Assembly (NCBI RefSeq): GCF_049965695.1
Contig: NZ_JBMFWB010000002.1
Span: forward strand, 55,147 to 119,146
Reading direction: 5' to 3'
Origin: Athalassotoga sp049965695
GTDB lineage: Bacteria > Thermotogota > Thermotogae > Mesoaciditogales > Mesoaciditogaceae
Length of the DNA stretch: 64,000 nt
The notes beneath the pieces are model-generated. The model was not told where the DNA came from and did no database searches. It saw nothing but the letters and a program-made list of their open reading frames with translations. The first letter of the stretch is position 1. Each line of letters starts with the position of its first letter. Of the stretch, positions 34,650 through 43,453 are shown in pieces. The position numbers and the translations under genes were made by a program.

Positions 34650-35257
34650 AAGAATCTCTCGAACTTGCATGTAAAGAGTTAAACGTCAGGAAAGAAGAAA
34701 TAAATTTTTCTGTCGTACAAGAACCTTCAAAAGGATTTTTGGGGATAGGTTCGAAAAGTGCGATAGTGAAAGTTTCTATAAACGATAATTACAATATAAG
34801 GATTATCAAAGAATTTCTTGAGCAGATGCTCAAATTTTATGGTCAAGAAGGAGAAATAATCGTTGATGTACTTAAAACGATGTCGTCGTACTCGGTGAAA
34901 GTTAAGTCAACAAGTGCGCTTTCTAACTTCATAGGTAAACACGGAAAAACGATGGAATCGGTTGAACATCTTCTATCTGTTTACGTCAACAAGATGAACG
35001 ATCACAAAATTTCCATTTTGTTAGATGTCAACGACTACAGAATAAGAAGAGAAGCGTTCATAAGAAAAATGGTTAATGATGCCATCATCAAGATTAGAAA
35101 GCAAAATGTCAGAAGGATATCTTTAGATCCAATGGACAACAGAGAGAGAAAGATCGTACACGAGATCCTTTCACACAACAGCGATCTTAAAGCCTATTCG
35201 GTAGGTAACGAACCATACCGTCATATAGTCATAGAGAATTTAAAAGTTAGAATTTAA
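34619..35257 (+). CDS. khpB: Jag / KhpB RNA-binding protein
   Basis: RNA-binding protein of 212 aa: an N-terminal Jag_N domain (MEKEFEAKSVEESLELACKE and GFLGIGSKSAIVKV), a KH domain with GKHGKTMESVEHLL, and an R3H domain near the C-terminus (MDNRERKIVHEIL). The ATG at 34619 lies 31 bp inside yidC; the ribosome site is probably the GGGGGG just before. Conserved partner of yidC; involved in post-transcriptional control of cell elongation in other bacteria. Confidence 0.92.
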   Translation: MEKEFEAKSVEESLELACKELNVRKEEINFSVVQEPSKGFLGIGSKSAIVKVSINDNYNIRIIKEFLEQMLKFYGQEGEIIVDVLKTMSSYSVKVKSTSALSNFIGKHGKTMESVEHLLSVYVNKMNDHKISILLDVNDYRIRREAFIRKMVNDAIIKIRKQNVRRISLDPMDNRERKIVHEILSHNSDLKAYSVGNEPYRHIVIENLKVRI

Positions 35258-35270
35258 GAAGGTGATTAAG

Positions 35271-36182
35271 TTGAAAAAGTTAATCGAATCAGTTCCAAAT
35301 TTCAGCGAGGGGCGTCGCAAAGAGGTTGTAGAGGAGATAATAAAAGTATCCGAAGAAACTGAAAACGTATGGGTTTTTGACTGGTCGATGGATGAAGATC
35401 ACAACAGATCGGTCGTGACTATTGTCGGAGATCCTCAAGCAGTTGCAGAGGCCATATTCAAAATGTCGAAAAAAGCCGTTGAACTCATAGATCTAAGGCA
35501 CCATACGGGCGAGCATCCGAGAATGGGTGCCGTTGATGTGATCCCGTTCGTTCCGATAAAAGGTACCACTATGGAAGAATGTATCGACATTTCAAAATCG
35601 GTTGGTAAAAGAATCGGAGAAGAATTAAATGTTCCCGTGTACCTTTACGAAAGATCCGCAACAAAACCTTCGAGAGAAAATCTTGCGGATATAAGAAAAG
35701 GAGAATTTGAAGGCTTTTTTGACAAAATTAAATCTCCGGATTGGATACCAGATTTTGGTCCAAAAGCAGTTCATCCCACGGCTGGCGTTGTTGCCGTTGG
35801 GGCAAGGGAATATCTTATAGCCTTCAACGTTAATCTTGGCACGAAGGATATCAAAATAGCAGAAAATATAGCGAAAAGCGTCAGAAATTCATCCGGAGGA
35901 TACAGATTCATCAAGGCTATCGGAGTTGATCTTAAAGAAAAAGGCGTGGTTCAGGTATCGATGAACATGACTAATTACAAAAAGAGTCCGCTTTACAGAG
36001 TATTTGAAACTATAAAATCAGAGGCTGAAAGATACGGAGTACCGGTCGTCGGATCGGAAATAATCGGAATGATGCCGATGGATGTGATGATTCAGACGTG
36101 CAACTTTTATTTAAGAATAGATAATTTTTCTGGTGACAAGGTGATAGAAAATAAATTGCTTGACAAACTCAGCGAATCTTGA
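35271..36182 (+). CDS. ftcD: Glutamate formimidoyltransferase
   Basis: FTCD N-terminal type transferase (303 aa) that moves the formimino group of formiminoglutamate to tetrahydrofolate. ESVPNFSEGRR at the start, FDWSMDEDHNRSVVTI, HTGEHPRMGAVDVIPFVP and the GPKAVHPTAGVVAVGAREYLIAFNVNL segment are all conserved. The cyclodeaminase domain is absent, as in most bacterial stand-alone forms. TTG 35271 follows AAGGTGAT; GTG 35262 is an alternative. Overlaps hutI by 23 bp. Confidence 0.95.
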   Translation: MKKLIESVPNFSEGRRKEVVEEIIKVSEETENVWVFDWSMDEDHNRSVVTIVGDPQAVAEAIFKMSKKAVELIDLRHHTGEHPRMGAVDVIPFVPIKGTTMEECIDISKSVGKRIGEELNVPVYLYERSATKPSRENLADIRKGEFEGFFDKIKSPDWIPDFGPKAVHPTAGVVAVGAREYLIAFNVNLGTKDIKIAENIAKSVRNSSGGYRFIKAIGVDLKEKGVVQVSMNMTNYKKSPLYRVFETIKSEAERYGVPVVGSEIIGMMPMDVMIQTCNFYLRIDNFSGDKVIENKLLDKLSES

Positions 36183-37392
36183 AATAAGGAATGTAAAGAT
36201 CGTAACGGCTACCGGCATTTCTCCGGTAACCGATTGTGTTCTTAAATATGTCACCGGAAATATAAAAATTCTGGATGGTAAAATAATTTCGATAAGCAAT
36301 GAACCTTCTGAATCTGAGAATGTTTTTGAAGGTGATGGCATGCTTGCAATTCCTGGCTTTGTCGATCCTCACACCCATATCCCTTTCGTGGGTGACAGAA
36401 CCAAAGAATTTTTGATGCGTGCCAAGGGTGCGAAATATTCTGAAATTTTGAAAGATGGCGGAGGCATTCATTCCACAGTCGATTCGGTAAGAAAAGCCTC
36501 TTTGGATGATCTTGTCGTGCATGGACTTAAGTATGCAAGATGGTTTTTGAAAAGTGGCGTTACGGCCATAGAGTGCAAAAGCGGATACGGACTTGATTTT
36601 GAAAATGAAATAAAGCAACTTGAGGCTATAAGAAGAATTTCTGAAAATACACCTCAAAAGGTGGTTTCTACTTTTCTTGGCGCACATGCGGTGCCATCCA
36701 TGGGAGAAAAAGCGTATATCGATGAATTGAAATACATGTTGGATTTCGTAAAAGAGAAAGACCTTGCAAAATTCGTCGATATCTTTTGTGATGAAGGCGC
36801 TTTCTCGGTTGAAGGATCTGTTAAATATATAAAATACGCGAAATCAAAAGGTTTTAAAGTAAGAGTGCATGCGGACGAACTTTCATCAAATGGATTTGCC
36901 GGCATTGCCTCAGATCTCGGTGCCGCAAGCGTCGATCATCTTGCCATGTGTTCAAAAGCAGAGATTAAAAAAATGGCTCAAAACAAAACAATGGCAGTTT
37001 TACTTCCGCTAACAAGTTTTTATCTTAAAAATGCTTTTGCTCCTGCACGTGCAATGATAGACGAAGGTGTACCGGTGGCACTTGGTTCCGATTTTAATCC
37101 GGGATCAAATACTTTTTATTCGCCCTTTTTGAACATTCACTTAGCCGTCAATTACCTCGGAATGACTCCTGAAGAAGCATTTGTGGCTCACACACTGAAC
37201 GCTGCATCTGTTCTCGGACTTGAAAAGGAGTGCGGAACAATAGAAGTTGGAAAGAGAGCGGATATAGTTATAATCGATGCACCTGACATAGATTATATTC
37301 CATACATGCCAAGCGGTGAACTTTTGAAAGCGGTTTTTGTAAATGGAGTTGAATTTTTTGAAAATAGAGATAATTTCTCCAGGAAAGATTAA
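36160..37392 (+). CDS. hutI: Imidazolonepropionase
   Basis: Amidohydrolase-superfamily enzyme (410 aa) that opens 4-imidazolone-5-propionate to formiminoglutamate in histidine degradation. Metal site GFVDPHTHIPFVGDR near residue 68, ECKSGYGLDFENEIKQL near 150, FLGAHAVP, VRVHADELSS and LGSDFNPGSN follow the family. Its product is the substrate of the ftcD product upstream, so the pair forms the end of the histidine pathway; hutH and hutU are not in the window. TTG start inside ftcD with AAGGTGAT upstream. Confidence 0.96.
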   Translation: MTNSANLEIRNVKIVTATGISPVTDCVLKYVTGNIKILDGKIISISNEPSESENVFEGDGMLAIPGFVDPHTHIPFVGDRTKEFLMRAKGAKYSEILKDGGGIHSTVDSVRKASLDDLVVHGLKYARWFLKSGVTAIECKSGYGLDFENEIKQLEAIRRISENTPQKVVSTFLGAHAVPSMGEKAYIDELKYMLDFVKEKDLAKFVDIFCDEGAFSVEGSVKYIKYAKSKGFKVRVHADELSSNGFAGIASDLGAASVDHLAMCSKAEIKKMAQNKTMAVLLPLTSFYLKNAFAPARAMIDEGVPVALGSDFNPGSNTFYSPFLNIHLAVNYLGMTPEEAFVAHTLNAASVLGLEKECGTIEVGKRADIVIIDAPDIDYIPYMPSGELLKAVFVNGVEFFENRDNFSRKD

Positions 37393-37813
37393 AAATGATT
37401 TCATTTCCGCTGGCGTTCAAGAATACACAAAAAGACTGCAAAAATTTGTGAAAATCACATTTAAAGATATCGGTTCATCTCATTCCGTTGATCCACGAAT
37501 ATATGTTGAAGAAGAATCAAAAAAATTGTTAAAATATATAGGCACGAGAAAATTCACATTGCTTGACGTAAACGGTGTTGAGATGAACACGCAGGAATTC
37601 TCGGCTTTCATGAAAAGAGAACTCGAGAGCAAAGGAGAAATATTTTTTGTGATTGGCGGTATTTATGGTGTTTCCGAAGAAATCAAAAATCTCGCAAGTT
37701 CAAAACTTTCTCTTTCGCGCATGACTTTCACACATTCTTTAACGTTCCTTTTGCTTGTCGAGCAAATTTACAGATCCATGAAGATCATTTCGGGTCAACC
37801 GTATGATCATTGA
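37358..37813 (+). CDS. rlmH: 23S rRNA pseudouridine(1915) N3-methyltransferase RlmH
   Basis: SPOUT-class methyltransferase (151 aa). Expected start MKIEIISPGKIKN is obtained with TTG 37358, which has GGAG nine bases upstream; the longer ATG form at 37343 adds five residues. FFVIGGIYGVSEEIK and the C-terminal LSLSRMTFTHSLTFLLLVEQIYRSMKIISGQPYDH are diagnostic of the AdoMet-knot. Overlaps hutI by 35 bp. Confidence 0.95.
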   Translation: MKIEIISPGKIKNDFISAGVQEYTKRLQKFVKITFKDIGSSHSVDPRIYVEEESKKLLKYIGTRKFTLLDVNGVEMNTQEFSAFMKRELESKGEIFFVIGGIYGVSEEIKNLASSKLSLSRMTFTHSLTFLLLVEQIYRSMKIISGQPYDH

Positions 37814-37830
37814 AAGGGAGGTTGTTTTAA

Positions 37831-39168
37831 TTGGAGGGTGATCCGCTGAGTAGCACTTACATTTTGTGGGGAATAATCTCAATTTTAATTTTGCTTGGTT
37901 TGTCCGCTTTTTTTTCGGCTTCTGAAACTTCCATGCTTAGCGTAAGTAAAAGAAAACTTCGTGATGCCATAAGCAATAATGCAGAAAACATGAATTTCGA
38001 AAATCAACTAAAGGTTTCAAACAGATATCTTACCGTTATACTTGTGTTGAATAACTTGGTGAACATTTTACTTTCTTCTTTTGCGACTATCATGACGATT
38101 CAGATCTTACCGAAAGGTATCTCGGAAGGTTTTGTGTTGACGATTGTTACGATCGTAGTCACGATTGTCATAGTTGTCTTTGGAGAAATAACTCCTAAAC
38201 TTTACGCAAGATCCAACGCGACGAAGTTTTTTAATTTGTCCTTTTCAACAATCAAATTCATCGATGTTGTTTTAAGACCTGTCACTTTGGGCCTCAACGG
38301 TTTCTCAAACTTCATAAATGGATTGCTCACAAAAGATCGAAACGTTGAACCATTCATTTCAAGCGAAGATATTCTTTTCGAAATAGATACCGGAAAAAGC
38401 ATTGGCGTGATAGAAGCCCAAGAAGGTGCTATACTTAAAGGTGCCTTGAAACTCAAGAGTACTTACGTCAAAGAAATTATGGTACCTCGCATTGAGATGA
38501 TAACGTTGGAATCCAAAGAAACGCTTACAGATGCGATAAAGCAATTTGATGAATCAAAGTACTCAAGACTGCCGGTTTACACTGAAAATGTCGATCATAT
38601 AATTGGAATATGTTACTCAAAAGATATCATTTCCGTGTTGAATTCAAAAGGCAAAGAAGCACTTGACAGGCTTCAGGTAAAAGACGTGATAAGGGCTCCG
38701 TATTTCGTGCCGGAAACGAAAAAAATAGATGATTTGCTCCATGAAATGAGATACATGAAGATGCACATAGCCATAGTCGTGGATGAATATGGTGGAACAG
38801 CCGGATTGGTAACTCTCGAAGACGTGCTCGAGGAATTAACCGGAGAAATATTCGACGAATACGATGTTGAAGAAGATAAAGTGCCGATAGTTAAAGCGGA
38901 CCGAAACACGTATATCGTGAGTGGCTTGACTCCCATAAACAACCTTGAAAGAGAACTTGGAATTTCATTTCCGGAAAGTCAATTTGAGACAATAGGTGGA
39001 TATCTTCTTAAAGTATTCGAAAGGGTACCAAAGCCTGGCGAGATTGTGGAAACGAATGATTTTACCGCTAAAATAGTTGAATCCAACAGGTTAAGGATAA
39101 TAAAGATAGAGATCAAATTGAAAGGGATGAATGACGTTGACGGTTCAAGAACTGATAAAGAAAGCTAA
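37831..39168 (+). CDS. CNNM/CorC-type membrane protein with CBS pair
   Basis: Membrane protein of 445 aa: N-terminal DUF21/CNNM domain with about four hydrophobic segments and the motif FFSASETSMLSVSKRKL near residue 30, VFGEITPKLYARSNA near 115, then a CBS-domain pair (VKEIMVPRIEMITL, VKDVIRAPYFVPE, MHIAIVVDEYGGTAGLVTLEDVLEELTGEI) and a C-terminal CorC_HlyC domain (NTYIVSGLTPINNLERELG). Family members export Mg2+ or Co2+. TTG start behind AAAGGGAGG. Confidence 0.92.
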   Translation: MEGDPLSSTYILWGIISILILLGLSAFFSASETSMLSVSKRKLRDAISNNAENMNFENQLKVSNRYLTVILVLNNLVNILLSSFATIMTIQILPKGISEGFVLTIVTIVVTIVIVVFGEITPKLYARSNATKFFNLSFSTIKFIDVVLRPVTLGLNGFSNFINGLLTKDRNVEPFISSEDILFEIDTGKSIGVIEAQEGAILKGALKLKSTYVKEIMVPRIEMITLESKETLTDAIKQFDESKYSRLPVYTENVDHIIGICYSKDIISVLNSKGKEALDRLQVKDVIRAPYFVPETKKIDDLLHEMRYMKMHIAIVVDEYGGTAGLVTLEDVLEELTGEIFDEYDVEEDKVPIVKADRNTYIVSGLTPINNLERELGISFPESQFETIGGYLLKVFERVPKPGEIVETNDFTAKIVESNRLRIIKIEIKLKGMNDVDGSRTDKES

Positions 39169-39529
39169 AGAGGCAAAGGAAAAAGCCTATGCACCATATT
39201 CTGGCTTTAAAGTTGGTGCCGCCGTCGAGGCTGAATCCGGAATCATATACACGGGATGCAATGTTGAAAATTCATCTTTCGGATTGAGCATGTGTGCGGA
39301 AAGAATTGCCATTTTCAAGGCCGTAAGCGAGGGTGAAAGGAAATTCAAAAAAATAGCCGTAGTTGCAAATACAAAAGGTCCTGTTTCGCCGTGCGGTGCA
39401 TGCAGGCAGGTCATGTCCGAATTTGGAAATTTCGATGTGATACTTGCCAATGACGACGGAGAGATAGAACAAACCACCGTCGATCAACTGCTTCCGGGCG
39501 CTTTCGATTTAAGGAGGGATGAAAATTGA
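39131..39529 (+). CDS. cdd: Cytidine deaminase
   Basis: Zinc enzyme of 132 aa for pyrimidine salvage. AYAPYSGFKVGAAVE and NVENSSFGLSMCAERIAIFKAV (zinc Cys and catalytic Glu) and SPCGACRQVMSEF (two zinc Cys) are complete. It starts inside the upstream CNNM gene (38-bp overlap) behind AAAGGGATGA. The following gene starts on its stop codon (TTGA). Confidence 0.96.
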   Translation: MTLTVQELIKKAKEAKEKAYAPYSGFKVGAAVEAESGIIYTGCNVENSSFGLSMCAERIAIFKAVSEGERKFKKIAVVANTKGPVSPCGACRQVMSEFGNFDVILANDDGEIEQTTVDQLLPGAFDLRRDEN

Positions 39530-41568
39530 AGAAAATTTCACTTTTCATTTTCATTTTTTTGATCGTCGTTTCTTTTGCCTTTTCAAAAGACGTGTTATTT
39601 GCCTATCAAGGCGATGCCAACACCAAATCGGTTGCCGTTATCGGTACTTTTAACGATTGGTCTGCAACAGCCGATATCATGACAAACACTTTTGGGAATA
39701 TCTGGATGAAAACCATCAATTTACCCGATGGGGTGTATTATTATGATTTTCTTGTGGATGGACAAATTATAAGCGATCCGGCTAATCCCAAAACTGTTCC
39801 AAATGACAAAGGCGGTTATTATTCATTGATCACGGTTGGAAATTATACCCTCCCAACCGGAAAATTAGGAAGCGGAATCATTCACAAAAATTACATCCAT
39901 TTCGATCAAAACTCTTTTGAATATCTCGATCCCGCGTCTACCAAAACGATTTACTTTTCTTTTGAAACACTTCATGATGACGTTGACAGTGCCACATTGG
40001 ATGTTAACGGTTCTATGTATTCAATGAAAAGAATTGTGATGAATCAATACACTGACATCTTCAGAAGTGAATTTCATCCGACCTCGACATCTTTCAATTA
40101 CAAATTCTTACTTCAAAATGGAACGACAAAGGTTGAAATCGGATCGAGCGGAATCGCAACATCGTCAAATTTTTTCTTCTTTGATTTTGCATCTCCGACT
40201 GTTAGAATTCTCAGCGTTCCAAAGTGGTCTCAAGGTGCGGTTGTTTACGAGATCTTTCCCGAAAGGTTCTGGGACGGCAATCCGTCTAATAACCCTCCTG
40301 GCACCTTGCCATGGGGTGGAACTCCAACAAACACAGATTTTTTTGGAGGCGATCTGAGAGGGATAATAGATCATCTCGATTACTTAAAGTCACTTGACAT
40401 TAACGAACTTTACACGACTCCTATTTTCGAAGCACCGTCAAATCACAAATATGACACGCAGAATTACATGGAAATAGATCCGCATTTCGGAACGCTCAAA
40501 ACCTTTGAAGAACTTTCCGGAGATCTTAACAAAGATGATATTCACTGGATACTTGACGGCGTTTTCAATCACACGGGCACGCAATTTTTCGCCTTTCAGA
40601 ATCTTTTGAAATATCAACAAAATTCGCCTTACAAGGATTGGTATTTTGTGCTTAAATATCCCGTTATCGAAATGCCGGGGTATTACAGAACATTCCAGGA
40701 TTACGCGTCTTTACCGAAATTAAACGTCATGAATCCTGACGTTCAAAAATACCTCAAAGGGGTCATAGATTACTGGACTTCAAAAGGAATAAGCGGTTGG
40801 AGAATAGATTCGGCAAATGTCATAGCCAATCAATTCCTTGTCGATCTTTATGGATGGATTCATGAAGTCAATCCGGATTCATTGGATGTTGCCGAGATAT
40901 GGACTAACACATCTCAATGGTTTGATGAAGGTGCCTTTAACTCTGTGATGAATTATCTTTTCCAAAGTGCCGCTTACAATTTTATAATTTACGGATCCGG
41001 TGCAAATGCTTTCGTCAACAACACGAATTCGTATCTTAACACCTATCCACCTCAACTTTGGAATTCACTTTGGAATCTAATAGATAGTCAGGACACTCCG
41101 AGGGCTTTGACGGCTGCAAATGGTGATCTTAACAAGATGATGGCGCTTGTCGGTTTACAGATGACCTTTCCGGGAGCACCTATGATATATTATGGAGATG
41201 AAATAGGTATGACAGGCGGTAACGATCCGCTGAATCGTGGTTGTATGATTTGGGATAAAAGTAAATGGAACATGAAACTCTTTGACTGGTACAAACTTTT
41301 GATAAATATACATGAAACGAATCCGGCGCTAAGATACGGAAATTACCTTCCAATTGTTATGGATAAAGATGTTTTGGGCTTCGAAAGAACTTACGAGGGT
41401 CAAACTCTTTACGTTTTCATAAATGGCGGAAGTACGGTTCAAAAGGTCTCAACTCCACTTTATGGAAAATTTGAGAATCTTGTTGATGAAACGATGATCG
41501 GTGGCTCTGAGAGTGGTTTGAATTTAACGATGCAACCATATCAGGTTATGATCCTCGAAATTAAATAA
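39526..41568 (+). CDS. Secreted GH13 alpha-amylase / neopullulanase-like enzyme with CBM48-type domain
   Basis: Exported glycoside hydrolase (680 aa). Signal peptide KKISLFIFIFLIVVSFAFS; residues about 22-105 form an AMPK/CBM48-like domain (VAVIGTFNDWSATADIM, LPDGVYYYDFLVDG); a linker domain follows; the TIM barrel carries region I DGVFNHTG, region II GWRIDSANVI (nucleophile Asp), region III VAEIW (acid Glu) and region IV LIDSQDTPR. The C-terminal beta domain is short. It should cleave starch, pullulan or maltodextrins outside the cytoplasm. TTG start behind AGGAGGGATG. Confidence 0.92.
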   Translation: MKKISLFIFIFLIVVSFAFSKDVLFAYQGDANTKSVAVIGTFNDWSATADIMTNTFGNIWMKTINLPDGVYYYDFLVDGQIISDPANPKTVPNDKGGYYSLITVGNYTLPTGKLGSGIIHKNYIHFDQNSFEYLDPASTKTIYFSFETLHDDVDSATLDVNGSMYSMKRIVMNQYTDIFRSEFHPTSTSFNYKFLLQNGTTKVEIGSSGIATSSNFFFFDFASPTVRILSVPKWSQGAVVYEIFPERFWDGNPSNNPPGTLPWGGTPTNTDFFGGDLRGIIDHLDYLKSLDINELYTTPIFEAPSNHKYDTQNYMEIDPHFGTLKTFEELSGDLNKDDIHWILDGVFNHTGTQFFAFQNLLKYQQNSPYKDWYFVLKYPVIEMPGYYRTFQDYASLPKLNVMNPDVQKYLKGVIDYWTSKGISGWRIDSANVIANQFLVDLYGWIHEVNPDSLDVAEIWTNTSQWFDEGAFNSVMNYLFQSAAYNFIIYGSGANAFVNNTNSYLNTYPPQLWNSLWNLIDSQDTPRALTAANGDLNKMMALVGLQMTFPGAPMIYYGDEIGMTGGNDPLNRGCMIWDKSKWNMKLFDWYKLLINIHETNPALRYGNYLPIVMDKDVLGFERTYEGQTLYVFINGGSTVQKVSTPLYGKFENLVDETMIGGSESGLNLTMQPYQVMILEIK

Positions 41569-41603
41569 CAAATAGCATTTGAAATTGTTTCTAATGGTTC
41601 GTT

Positions 41604-41624
41604 GTCAAATTTCAATTGCCAATT
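41604..41624. repeat. Short heptamer run upstream of the DUF4139 gene
   Basis: Three 7-base steps GTCAAAT, TTCAATT, GCCAATT, the same type of words as at 8990-9015. Lies in the 73-bp gap after the amylase gene. Confidence 0.4.
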
Positions 41625-41641
41625 TAACTGGAGGTGATTGT

Positions 41642-42904
41642 GTGAAGAACTTCATCTTTTTGGTTTTGGGAATGATTTTGTTGTTTTCCGTGAGTTTTGC
41701 CGCCACGAATTTGCTTGTCTACGATCAAATGGCGCTTGTTTATTCAAATGCCGCAATCAAAAATGGAAACGATTCGTTTATGATTCCGACCACAAATGGT
41801 GCGATGCCGGAATCACTTGTCACATCTTCAAGTGTTTCTTACAGGTACCATGCTGCCGAATCTTACAGCCTTGACTATCTTCTTAAAAGGTTTCTTGGTA
41901 CGACGGTGCAGTTTCAATTTACAGACAGTTCAACGACAGTCGTAAAAAATGTACGCATACTTTCTTCGAATCCTATTATAATTCAAACAATTGACGGCGG
42001 AAAGGTATATTTCTCTCCGTCGGGTCAATTCATCTTTCCATCTCTTCCACAAATCGACTCTCAAAACTATTTTCTTGTTTCGACAAATGCTTCGTCCATT
42101 TCCTATTCTTACTTGACCAACGGGATAGGCTGGAAAGCCTATTACACGCTCAACGTGGATAACAGTTCTATGAACGGTGAAATAGAAATATGGAACAAAA
42201 CGGATACGACTTTCAAAGATTTCAACCTTGCTTTTCTTTCTGGAAATCCATTCACATCAAACACTTCTCAGCCTCAAATGACAAAAACTTTCGCTGCCGC
42301 GTATACGCCTTCGCCTTCAATGCCACAGGTGCAAAGTGTCGAAGGATATAAAATTTACAATTACGGTAAGGTAGACGAACTTGATTCGAACAATGCGATC
42401 TTTCTGCCTTTGTTTTCCAAAAACGTGAAATTGGCTAAATTGAACATCGTCTACAATCCATCGCAAAATCTCACAAATGCCGTTCAAGTTGTAAAAATAG
42501 ATCATGACTTTGCCATACCGGCAGGTGTGGTCAGCCTTTACACGACAAAAGATGGCATGACTTACTTCCTTGGACAGACAAACATCACCGATACGGCATC
42601 GATGGTTTCGCTTGACCTTCAATACGGTCAGAATTTTGATTTGAGTGCAAAACAAGTCGAAACTCAAAGAACGATGGTCACAAAAGACCTTTACGGTTAT
42701 ACCTATCAGATAACGGCCGTTAATTCATCTTCAAATACCCAAAGTTTATGGATATACATTTCAATTCCGCCAGATGCGATTGTAACTTCAACTCCGACAG
42801 GCATTCAATTTGAAAGACCATCGACAACGCAGATACGTTTTCTTGTTGATTTAAAACCAAATTCGGAGGAAGTGTTCACTTACGGATTACAAACAAGTTA
42901 TTGA
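41642..42904 (+). CDS. Secreted DUF4139-family protein
   Basis: Protein of 420 aa with signal peptide (KNFIFLVLGMILLFSVSFAA). The second half matches the DUF4139 pattern: YLTNGIGWKAYYTLNVD near residue 160, GEIEIWNKTDTTFKDFNLAFLSGNP, and a C-terminal immunoglobulin-like part (FDLSAKQVETQRTMV, PDAIVTSTPTGIQFERPS). Family role is unknown. GTG 41642 behind GGAGGTGATT; an upstream ATG at 41579 lacks a ribosome site and would bury the signal peptide. It is probably a surface or periplasmic protein. Confidence 0.78.
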   Translation: MKNFIFLVLGMILLFSVSFAATNLLVYDQMALVYSNAAIKNGNDSFMIPTTNGAMPESLVTSSSVSYRYHAAESYSLDYLLKRFLGTTVQFQFTDSSTTVVKNVRILSSNPIIIQTIDGGKVYFSPSGQFIFPSLPQIDSQNYFLVSTNASSISYSYLTNGIGWKAYYTLNVDNSSMNGEIEIWNKTDTTFKDFNLAFLSGNPFTSNTSQPQMTKTFAAAYTPSPSMPQVQSVEGYKIYNYGKVDELDSNNAIFLPLFSKNVKLAKLNIVYNPSQNLTNAVQVVKIDHDFAIPAGVVSLYTTKDGMTYFLGQTNITDTASMVSLDLQYGQNFDLSAKQVETQRTMVTKDLYGYTYQITAVNSSSNTQSLWIYISIPPDAIVTSTPTGIQFERPSTTQIRFLVDLKPNSEEVFTYGLQTSY

Positions 42905-42929
42905 GGAACTTAAAAGACTCAGAACTTTT

Positions 42930-43451
42930 ATGGTGAGCCGTCGGAGGACGGCTCACATAGAAAGAATGGAAGAAGATGCGGTGATTTTGGCAGAGAAACA
43001 CAATATCGATCTGGAAAAATTGATGATTTGCGTTGACGCACATGATCTTTTTCGCGATGTCGATCCAGCCAAACTGAAAAAAATGGCCATTGCATGGAAC
43101 ATCGGAATGACACAAATTGAGGAACGCCTTCCAATTTTACTTCATGGCAAAATCTCGGCCGAATATCTGAGAAGACGTTTCAAGATAACAGATGAAGAAA
43201 TTCTTAACGCCGTTGCTTATCATACATCCGGAATTCCCACCAATTCAACGATTGTCATGGCGATGCTTATACTTGACTCAACCGAATCGGGAAGAGAATT
43301 TGAAGGTGTTGAAGAATTAAGATCGATATCGATGAATTCTTTAATTAAAGGATATGAGGCCATAATCAAAAACAAACTCATTTATGCCGTTACAAATGAT
43401 CTTTTGGTGTTACCGGAAACAGTCGACACTTGGAACAGTTTAAGGGGATAA
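42930..43451 (+). CDS. HD-domain protein, YqeK-like
   Basis: HD-superfamily hydrolase (173 aa) resembling YqeK, which cleaves diadenosine tetraphosphate. Metal ligands fit: His in RRTAHIERM, the HD pair in CVDAHDLFRDV, His in PILLHGKISAE and the late His/Asp in AVAYHTSG and LILDSTESGREF. The N-terminus is uncertain: the frame is open upstream to about 42900, and YqeK proteins usually have about ten more residues before the first His. The next gene is a LytR_C protein, an order I associate with yqeK loci in Thermotogota. Confidence 0.75.
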   Translation: MVSRRRTAHIERMEEDAVILAEKHNIDLEKLMICVDAHDLFRDVDPAKLKKMAIAWNIGMTQIEERLPILLHGKISAEYLRRRFKITDEEILNAVAYHTSGIPTNSTIVMAMLILDSTESGREFEGVEELRSISMNSLIKGYEAIIKNKLIYAVTNDLLVLPETVDTWNSLRG

Positions 43452-43453
43452 AA

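Noticed and set aside
41579..41641. N-terminal extension of the DUF4139 protein from ATG 41579
   Set aside because: No ribosome site there, and GTG 41642 has GGAGGTGATT and gives a normal signal peptide.
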